Of a stretch of DNA of 64,000 nt, positions 1 through 5,622 are shown one piece after another (positions within the stretch are counted from its first letter, which is position 1; each line of letters starts with the position of its first letter). The stretch spans positions 1-64,000 of the forward strand of contig WTCE01000090.1 in the NCBI GenBank assembly GCA_013138735.1, read 5' to 3'. The position numbers and the translations under genes are program-made. A model generated the notes under the pieces. That model ran no database searches. It saw only the letters and a list, made by a program, of their open reading frames with translations, and had not been told where the DNA came from. The DNA comes from Crocinitomix sp. (GTDB lineage Bacteria > Bacteroidota > Bacteroidia > Flavobacteriales_D > Crocinitomicaceae).

Positions 1-61
1 AATACTATATCTTTGGGTAAAAGTTAAATGTTTGTTTCTCATAAATACAAATTTTAGCTTT

Positions 62-94
62 TCCCTTGGTTTTACAATCAAGGGATTTTTTTTT
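62..94 (+). terminator. Rho-independent terminator
   Basis: A perfect 7-bp stem (TCCCTTG / CAAGGGA) with a 10-base loop is followed by a run of nine T on the + strand. It would end a rightward gene lying left of the window. The next gene points the other way, so the hairpin does not belong to it. The 1-207 stretch shows nothing else. Confidence 0.7.
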
Positions 95-207
95 AACTAA
101 AACTTGCATTAGCATTTTAATCTAGGATTGATTTCTATATTTTGAAGAGATAACAAAAACCTATCGTTGCCAATTATTTTAGGTTATCAATGGGCTAGAA
201 GAAGATC

Positions 208-798
208 TTAAAATTTTCTTATCGCTCGAATTCTGTAGTGATTTGTTTTTTTATAATCTGCTACAAAATATCCACCACCAAAACTCGAGTGCCAGGCTTC
301 TGTATTACTATGCTCCGTAGAAGACCAATACCGTCCATAAGTAGGTGCATAATATTCTTGAATCAGGCCGTATGTTTGCTCATTGCCATCATTATCAAGT
401 ACATTTTCAATAACAATGTCATTTGAACACAATTCTGATAGTTCTCTGTTTGATGGTAAATACCAGTCCGTATAGCCTCCCCCTTCATAACTGGAACAGA
501 AGGTAGCGGCCCTATTTATTGTATTATTATCCGTAACTATCGCCGTAGTATTGGCCATGCCATTTGTCATACTTTTACAGCCCACACTAGTAGTTACATT
601 TCCACTCCACGGCACACCTGATCCACCATCTAAGTCATGAAGGCTAGCTATTAGGCCATGAGTTACTTCATTTTCTTCCCATAAAGAAAAGATTATACCG
701 CCTTCAAAGATCTCTCCAACATGATGTTCTGCTTCTATATCTTTCTTTTTGCAGGAAACTGCCAATAGTAGTATTCCTAAATAAATAATCTTTCTCAT
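208..798 (-). CDS. DUF1566/Lcl-like lipoprotein
   Basis: This is a 196-residue protein with a lipoprotein signal: a hydrophobic stretch followed by the lipobox LAVSC, so Cys16 would be lipidated and the protein anchored to a membrane facing the periplasm or surface. The mature part has the features of the DUF1566 (Lcl C-terminal) fold: a GGIIF start, a WYLPSNREL signature, a YWSST segment, and a closing RIRAIRKF strand. This fold is common in secreted and lipoprotein adhesin-like proteins of Bacteroidota, and its biochemical role is unknown. The gene stands alone: the start at 798 is followed upstream by 500 bases with no convincing gene. The family assignment is fairly secure; the function is not. 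Confidence 0.8.
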   Translation of the reverse strand: MRKIIYLGILLLAVSCKKKDIEAEHHVGEIFEGGIIFSLWEENEVTHGLIASLHDLDGGSGVPWSGNVTTSVGCKSMTNGMANTTAIVTDNNTINRAATFCSSYEGGGYTDWYLPSNRELSELCSNDIVIENVLDNDGNEQTYGLIQEYYAPTYGRYWSSTEHSNTEAWHSSFGGGYFVADYKKTNHYRIRAIRKF

Positions 799-1304
799 TT
801 TTGTTTATTCTATTTTCTGCTAAAAAAGATTAGCGTTTAGTTTTAATTTTGGATGAACTCCATTTTAATGGTTCGTTAACTGTTGAAAATGGAGTATGGA
901 TAAATCAATTTCATGATAAAATACTGTGTCATTCGTATATTTTAACTTTTCTAATGGCGGAATGTTACTTGAAAAACAAACTTTACCTCCAGCCTCTTGT
1001 AAATATATTAATTCTTTCTTAAGTATTGGTTCCTTTGAATTTGACGTCATTAGCACGCTGCTGTTTTGCATTCATCAGGGGGTGATGCAAATTTTAAGGG
1101 CTTTATTTCATCAAAACATCCGCCCCTTCTCCCTTTATAAAAACCTTTAAGGTGCATTAAAACTGAAGAGTCCTGCTACTTTATCCGCATGTATTTAAAG
1201 CATCAATTGAAATGATTCAAATAATTACTAATTTTGAAACTAGAACGAAATTAGCTGAACAATTGGCACATAAATTGCTTATTGAAATTTAAAAATACGA
1301 GATC
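799..1304. other. Intergenic region, no convincing gene
   Basis: About 500 bases separate two divergent genes. A 68-codon frame on the minus strand (865-1071) overlaps a 74-codon frame on the plus strand (926-1150). Neither has a signal peptide, recognisable motif or clear ribosome-binding context, so I do not call them. The segment presumably holds the promoters of both flanking genes, but I could not place a clean TTTG/TAnnTTTG pair. Confidence 0.4.
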
Positions 1305-3164
1305 ATGAAAAAAACGCTTACTCTTTGTTTATTTATTTTCACTTTAGTTAGTACACATGCTCAAATTACTAAAGAGCTCATAGTTGCCGGAGTTGCAGAA
1401 AATATTGAAAACGCCATGTTAGCTGGTGACCAAATTAGTTTTAACGGACCTAGTTCTCAATCAAATTTGCACTTAAAAATCACAAGTGATAAAGGAAATA
1501 AAACTTTCCATGCTTGTGTAGATCCAATAATTAATGCTAACGGTCATTATAGCTTTGAAAGAATTATTAAAGTTAAAGAAAACAGCAAAATAACATTTGA
1601 AGGTGAACTGGAAGTTTTTGTTTGGATGGAAACAATTTTTGGAAATAAATTATGGACAAAGGTTACTAGAACTAAAGACAATATTACTGACCCAATTACC
1701 CTTGACCACTATAATCATGAAAAAGACGAGCGGTATGCAGCTTTGAATACATTTAGAATTACCTGTTCGGGTATTCCTTATGATGCAGATTTGAAAGCTA
1801 AGTTAAAAGCTAATAATAATGACGAATTTGTTAATGCTGATCGTGAAGACTTTCATATTTATTTAAAAAATAAAGGAGATGCAAAATGGAAGATTGATGA
1901 ACTTAATAAAACTGGAGCCAAAACAAAAACAAGTGTAAAGGCACTCGTTCAAAACACAGGAGTTTTGGACCTAAAAAAAACTATCGTTTTACGAGTTGAA
2001 TTAACAACAAAAAATGGAAATATTTTATGGGATGAAATAGAAGTAGAAGCACAAGCAATGAGCACTCCTATATGGGGAGTTAACTATAAAATTATAGAAA
2101 CTACAGAAAGCGAAGAAGAAGAAACTGAGGTAGAGGAAACAGAAGAAGTTCCGCCAGTAGACGAGACTAACAATGATGAGAAAGTAGAAGAAATTAATAC
2201 GGCGGCAGAGGTTGAAGAAACGGAACGTGTAAACGTCTCAACAGATAAGGTAAACGTTAATACGGTTACAGCTAAAACAATAGATTTAACAACTAAAACA
2301 CCAAAGGCTTTTTGCACTGAAATGACTAAAGGCGATACAGTAATTACAGTTAGTGGTTCTTCAATTTGTGTTAACAGTCCTAAACCTGCAGGAAGTAAAG
2401 CAAAAACTGCCACGTTAGGTGCTGATTGTAATTTTGAAGTTGGTGGGGTTGTATTTCCAATCAAATCAAATGAAACTATTATGTACAATTTAGCTAACGG
2501 AGCCCTTTTACAAGGCGTTCTTAGAGCTAATGTAACTTATACTACAACTATTGGAGATATTGTTTTAAAAGAAGGATCAATTGTAGTTTTTAAAGCTGAT
2601 AAATTAATTGGTGGATCTTTGGCAGAAAATGCTACACTTAAAATTGGAAACACAACTCTTGAATGTACTCCAAACGGGGCATTAGATAATGACATTCGTT
2701 TTGATAATAAAGGCAGGTTAATGGAATGTACCATTGCTAACGATTTAGAATGGAAAACAGATATAGCATTAACATTTCCAAAAATGAGTCGTTTAAAATT
2801 TAAGAACGAAAGACTTGACAAAGTAGTTTCAATAGCAACAACATCATTTGTTCTTAACGGAAAAACGGTTAATGTACAAGGCCATAAAATAACGAGTGCT
2901 TATGCATTTAATTCAGACGGCCAATTAGAAATGGTTATATCTGGTTCTTCAAATACAATAGATATTGAAGGACAATCTGTCCCCATAGAAGAGGGATCAA
3001 AAATTACGCTAGCCATTGAAGAAGGTTATACAGTTATTGCCAAAGTATTTGCTGCTGAAACTGTGACTATAAAAGTTTACAAAGGAAAATCCGTAAAAGA
3101 AACTACTGTTAAAGCTGGTAAAAAAATCGTAATTGAAAATGGCATAGTTGTTAAGGCAGGATAA
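1305..3164 (+). CDS. Large secreted protein of unknown function
   Basis: This 619-residue protein starts with a clear signal peptide (about residues 1-19, ending THAQ), so it is exported. I do not recognise a family. The N-terminal 260 residues look like beta-rich domains. A strongly acidic Glu/Thr linker follows at about residues 265-310. The C-terminal 300 residues are rich in short alternating strands of the kind found in repetitive beta-solenoid or beta-sandwich proteins. No T9SS sorting domain is visible at the C-terminus, which ends in a Lys/Val-rich strand pattern. The ATG lies after AAAATACGAGATC and fits the signal peptide. It stands alone between a minus-strand lipoprotein and the minus-strand RiPP enzyme. 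A structural or surface role is only a guess. Confidence 0.7.
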   Translation: MKKTLTLCLFIFTLVSTHAQITKELIVAGVAENIENAMLAGDQISFNGPSSQSNLHLKITSDKGNKTFHACVDPIINANGHYSFERIIKVKENSKITFEGELEVFVWMETIFGNKLWTKVTRTKDNITDPITLDHYNHEKDERYAALNTFRITCSGIPYDADLKAKLKANNNDEFVNADREDFHIYLKNKGDAKWKIDELNKTGAKTKTSVKALVQNTGVLDLKKTIVLRVELTTKNGNILWDEIEVEAQAMSTPIWGVNYKIIETTESEEEETEVEETEEVPPVDETNNDEKVEEINTAAEVEETERVNVSTDKVNVNTVTAKTIDLTTKTPKAFCTEMTKGDTVITVSGSSICVNSPKPAGSKAKTATLGADCNFEVGGVVFPIKSNETIMYNLANGALLQGVLRANVTYTTTIGDIVLKEGSIVVFKADKLIGGSLAENATLKIGNTTLECTPNGALDNDIRFDNKGRLMECTIANDLEWKTDIALTFPKMSRLKFKNERLDKVVSIATTSFVLNGKTVNVQGHKITSAYAFNSDGQLEMVISGSSNTIDIEGQSVPIEEGSKITLAIEEGYTVIAKVFAAETVTIKVYKGKSVKETTVKAGKKIVIENGIVVKAG

Positions 3165-3213
3165 TCCGCTTAACATATAAAACATTAGAAACTGGAGCTT
3201 GATTTGTATAGGG

Positions 3214-4425
3214 TTATTGATGTACTTTTTCAATCGGGTTTAGTTCGATAAATTTTGAATAGGTGAAATTATACGGTTGATTAGTCAGGTCTAAATGATT
3301 TAGTTTCTGGTACCAATTATTATTAATTTCAGTCAAATCTGTTTCAATCTTATCATACAATTTTCTTCCTTTGTCAGTGAAAAGGGCATCCAGTCCGATA
3401 CACTCTTTAAGGAATGTGATGTCGTGCCGATACTTGTTGATATAGAAGCAAATTCTTCCGCGCGATTCATGCAGTTTTTGACCCCGGAAAGAATTCATTT
3501 CTAAGGCCTTATTTAAAAAAATTAGTGTGACATAATAAGTGTATAGTGCATGAAACAATATGTAAACCGTTCGCGTACCTTGATTGGTCTTATCTGTGAA
3601 ACTTTGTAAAAGTGTTTCTGGCAATAACTTTATAAAGTGTTCAGGTTCGGCAGTAATTGCATAAAAAATTACATGGCCGGTTTGATGCGCAATATCATCT
3701 ATGAAAAACACTTCATTATATTCAGGTTGGTAACAATGAAAGAATGCAGTACCATTGGCACTTGTAGTTGCAAATGAGTTTCCTGTGCCGTTAATTAAAT
3801 TAAAAACGACCATTTTATTCACTATTTTTTTGGTTAGTTCGTATTGCGCTGGAATTAATTGTTTCATCAATCGCCATGCGTTTTTTAACTGCTGAATTCG
3901 CTCTTTAGTAATTTCAGTTATATCCAATTCGATCTCAACCCCAGATACTTGTGGATGGCAAGCCTTTAAAACGTTTATAGGATACTTAATTATTTCTGGT
4001 CCACCCTCTTCTAGAAGACACAATGGTTCAAGTGTAAAAGCCACTTTTTCATCCTTAATGTATAATTCAATATCAAAATTGGACAGTGTTTTTATTGTAT
4101 ATTCTTGCTTATTAATAGACGTAATTACCCATCCAAAATTTGCCAAATAGATCCTACCAAAATCATCAGAATTAGCAATCATTTCTTTTGGTCTCAGCTT
4201 AGTTTGCATATAACCGTATAGCAAGTTCTCAAGCGTTAAGTTAGATTTATCTGGAAAACAAAATTGCGCAAACAAAAGAGGTTCTTGATAAATGTTTTCA
4301 TCATCAAAATCTATTAAATCAAAAACATCTGGATTATCCTTATACAAAAGGAATTGAATTTTCTCAATAAAATATTGCATCCCTATTTGGACGGTTTCTA
4401 AAAACAACGTTTCTCCTACGCTCAT
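3214..4425 (-). CDS. HExxH-like peptide-modification enzyme (putative RiPP tailoring)
   Basis: This 403-residue soluble protein has no signal peptide or membrane segment. It carries an HxxxH metal-binding motif, His247-Gln-Thr-Gly-His251, in the context DDIAHQTGHVIF. A later conserved-looking block, FHALYTYYV, contains His292, a candidate third metal ligand. This layout resembles the HEXXH-motif peptide-modification family (mod_HExxH), which occurs beside RiPP precursors and includes iron/2-oxoglutarate-dependent peptide beta-hydroxylases. Gln replaces the Glu of HExxH, which argues against a zinc protease. The context supports a peptide-modifying role: four small Gly-Gly-leader peptides lie just upstream on the same strand, separated by 223 bases holding a strong hairpin. 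Family membership is inferred from motif and context, and the reaction is not established. Confidence 0.6.
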   Translation of the reverse strand: MSVGETLFLETVQIGMQYFIEKIQFLLYKDNPDVFDLIDFDDENIYQEPLLFAQFCFPDKSNLTLENLLYGYMQTKLRPKEMIANSDDFGRIYLANFGWVITSINKQEYTIKTLSNFDIELYIKDEKVAFTLEPLCLLEEGGPEIIKYPINVLKACHPQVSGVEIELDITEITKERIQQLKNAWRLMKQLIPAQYELTKKIVNKMVVFNLINGTGNSFATTSANGTAFFHCYQPEYNEVFFIDDIAHQTGHVIFYAITAEPEHFIKLLPETLLQSFTDKTNQGTRTVYILFHALYTYYVTLIFLNKALEMNSFRGQKLHESRGRICFYINKYRHDITFLKECIGLDALFTDKGRKLYDKIETDLTEINNNWYQKLNHLDLTNQPYNFTYSKFIELNPIEKVHQ

Positions 4426-4579
4426 ATATTTGATAACTTATTAAAGTTTGCCACTGTTAATCTTGTCAAGAACAGTTTGGATGGCTGCTTTTCTCTAAAC
4501 TAAAAGATCATATTTTCCATGATAATGTCATTTACGTTCACCCCCTTTTTGGGCTATTCTTTAGTTCATGGATAATACA

Positions 4580-4617
4580 AGAATGCTCCGTACGAATGGT
4601 GCGTTACGGAACATTCT
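4580..4617 (-). terminator. Strong hairpin between precursors and enzyme (attenuator?)
   Basis: Nearly complementary arms of 15-16 bases (AGAATGCTCCGTACG and CGTTACGGAACATTCT) flank a 7-base loop. A T-run follows on the plus strand. On the minus strand, the direction of the surrounding genes, the 3' side reads CTTGTATTAT, a weaker tail. It sits between the last precursor and the modifying enzyme, so it could lower transcription of the enzyme relative to the precursors, or protect the precursor mRNA 3' end. Confidence 0.55.
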
Positions 4618-4648
4618 TTTTTTAAATTAGATTGCTTAGTTAAACTCT

Positions 4649-4789
4649 CTATATGATCTTTATCATTGGGTCGAAGTGACAATCTTGGGCAGTCCCACCT
4701 TTTATTTTATCAAGAACGTCATGTATTGATACATTCGCCGATTTTGCTTTAAAATCTGCAAGGCTCATTTTCTTCTGTTTATTTTTCAT
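4649..4789 (-). CDS. RiPP precursor peptide, divergent core
   Basis: This is a 46-residue peptide. I start it at the internal ATG at 4789 rather than the upstream in-frame ATG at 4831, because MKNKQKK gives the usual basic start of Bacteroidota Gly-Gly leaders and follows an AAAGAAAC stretch. The leader contains MSLADFKAKS and ends DVLDKIKGG, matching the L(N/D)xIKGG end of the three peptides upstream. The 14 residues after Gly-Gly (TAQDCHFDPMIKII) include Cys, His and two Asp and differ completely from the other cores. It is last in the precursor array and nearest the HxxxH enzyme. Gly-Gly leaders are normally removed by a C39 peptidase exporter, and none is visible in the window. Confidence 0.7.
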   Translation of the reverse strand: MKNKQKKMSLADFKAKSANVSIHDVLDKIKGGTAQDCHFDPMIKII

Positions 4790-4840
4790 AATTGTTTCTT
4801 TTTTCGATTTACAATCGTTTATGATGCGCAATTTGAATGA

Positions 4841-4963
4841 TTAAAATCCTACTATGTCCTCAATGATCATAGAGGAAGTTTGTCCTCCCTTAACTTGATT
4901 CAACATTGATTTAATCAGGATGTTTTTGATTTTGAATTGATCTATTTTCTTATTCTTTTTCAT
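4841..4963 (-). CDS. RiPP precursor peptide, paralogue 1
   Basis: A 40-codon gene, found by reading the minus strand. It has a basic start (MKKNKKIDQF), an amphipathic leader, NQVKGG, and the 13-residue core QTSSMIIEDIVGF. The core has Ser/Thr at positions 2-4 and adjacent Glu-Asp at 8-9. That resembles the donor/acceptor arrangement of omega-ester graspetides, although no ATP-grasp ligase is present. The same length, leader and core pattern recurs in the next two genes, which supports selection on the coding sequence. The peptide is the presumed substrate of the neighbouring HxxxH enzyme. The Gly-Gly site predicts cleavage by a C39-type peptidase exporter encoded elsewhere. Confidence 0.75.
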   Translation of the reverse strand: MKKNKKIDQFKIKNILIKSMLNQVKGGQTSSMIIEDIVGF

Positions 4964-5021
4964 GTTGTTAATTTTAAATTTTTATTGATTTTTTTTGTAT
5001 CAAAAAACTAGATTCGTATGA

Positions 5022-5144
5022 TTAAAACCCTAGTATGTCTTCAATGATTATAGAGGAGCTTTGCCCTCCTTTAATTTGATTCAACATTGATTTAATCAGG
5101 ATATTTTTGTTTTTGAATTGATCTATTTTTTTACTCTTTTTCAT
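5022..5144 (-). CDS. RiPP precursor peptide, paralogue 2
   Basis: A 40-codon gene nearly identical to its downstream neighbour: start MKKSKKIDQF, leader end NQIKGG, core QSSSIIIEDILGF. Relative to paralogue 1, the core differs at Thr2 to Ser, Met5 to Ile and Val11 to Leu, all conservative. The spacer to the next gene repeats the same AT-rich sequence, including a CTAGATTCG block, so the unit was copied with its spacer. The ATG at 5144 follows an A-rich leader on the minus strand. It is too short for ordinary gene callers. Confidence 0.75.
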   Translation of the reverse strand: MKKSKKIDQFKNKNILIKSMLNQIKGGQSSSIIIEDILGF

Positions 5145-5192
5145 GTTATTAATTTTAGATTTTTTTTGTATCAAAAGACTAGATTCGCATGG

Positions 5193-5315
5193 TTAAAACC
5201 CTGCTATGTCTTCAATGATTATAGAGGAGCTTTGCCCTCCTTTAATTTGATTCAACTTTGATTTTGTTAAAACTTTTTTGGCGTTAAATTGTGTTATTTC
5301 ATTCTTCTTTTTCAT
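5193..5315 (-). CDS. RiPP precursor peptide, paralogue 3 (first in array)
   Basis: A 40-codon gene at the head of the array, with start MKKKNEITQF, leader end NQIKGG and core QSSSIIIEDIAGF. Its leader is the most divergent of the three (NAKKVLTKSK in the middle), while the core differs from paralogue 2 only at residue 11. Conserved cores with drifting leaders are typical of expanded RiPP families. It lies 156 bases from the triple direct repeat in the divergent promoter region, which makes it the likely first gene of the precursor transcript. Confidence 0.75.
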   Translation of the reverse strand: MKKKNEITQFNAKKVLTKSKLNQIKGGQSSSIIIEDIAGF

Positions 5316-5470
5316 TATGTTTTATTTTTGATATAATGGAAACTGCACCATTACTTGCATTTAACTATTTCATCTTAAAAGTTAGCCTCATAGTAACCGA
5401 TATTTATGACCTGGATTAATGAGATGTTAACCCCAAGATATAACCAATATTCTGATAGATCTTAGTCAAT

Positions 5471-5523
5471 TAGAATCTCGTCAAATTGAATTAGAATTCC
5501 GTTCTATATTGGTAGAATTTCGT
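5471..5523. promoter_or_regulatory. Triple 21-bp-period direct repeat, probable LytTR binding site
   Basis: TAGAATCTCGT (5471), TAGAATTCCGT (5492) and TAGAATTTCGT (5513) are three 11-base direct repeats spaced exactly 21 bases apart, placing them on one face of the helix. LytTR-domain regulators such as AgrA bind paired short direct repeats with this period. The site lies in the 307-base gap (5316-5622) between the precursor array and the kinase/LytTR operon, 156 bases from the first precursor and 100 bases from the kinase start. It could serve either or both. The rest of the gap shows no gene, and I could not place core promoter elements. Confidence 0.65.
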
Positions 5524-5622
5524 ATTGGTGACGTAACCGTTTAATCAATAGCTTATTGATTAAATGAATTAATTTCATAGATTAGAACTTTAGTAAATTC
5601 ATTAACTCACTTAACTAATAAA

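Larger units (their letters stand above)
4841..5315 (-). repeat. Tandem triplication of precursor units
   Basis: Three consecutive units of about 171-181 bases each hold a 123-base precursor gene. The spacers between the genes share TTGTATCAAAA and CTAGATTCG blocks. Unit ends lie at 4841, 5022 and 5193. Most differences within genes keep the reading frame and fall in the leader or at conservative core positions. The pattern reflects tandem gene duplication and is not a noncoding repeat. Confidence 0.8.

Noticed and set aside
865-1150. Two overlapping short frames on opposite strands (68 and 74 codons)
   Set aside because: No signal peptide, motif or ribosome-binding context. They sit on overlapping opposite strands, so at most one could be real and neither is supported.
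3214-4425. Zinc metalloprotease reading of the HQTGH protein
   Set aside because: The Glu of HExxH is missing, the protein is cytoplasmic without a signal or propeptide, and it is flanked by precursor peptides. A peptide-modifying enzyme fits better.
4841-5315. CRISPR-like tandem repeats
   Set aside because: The repeated unit is about 175 bases and carries a conserved coding frame with a Gly-Gly motif. CRISPR repeats are short and noncoding.
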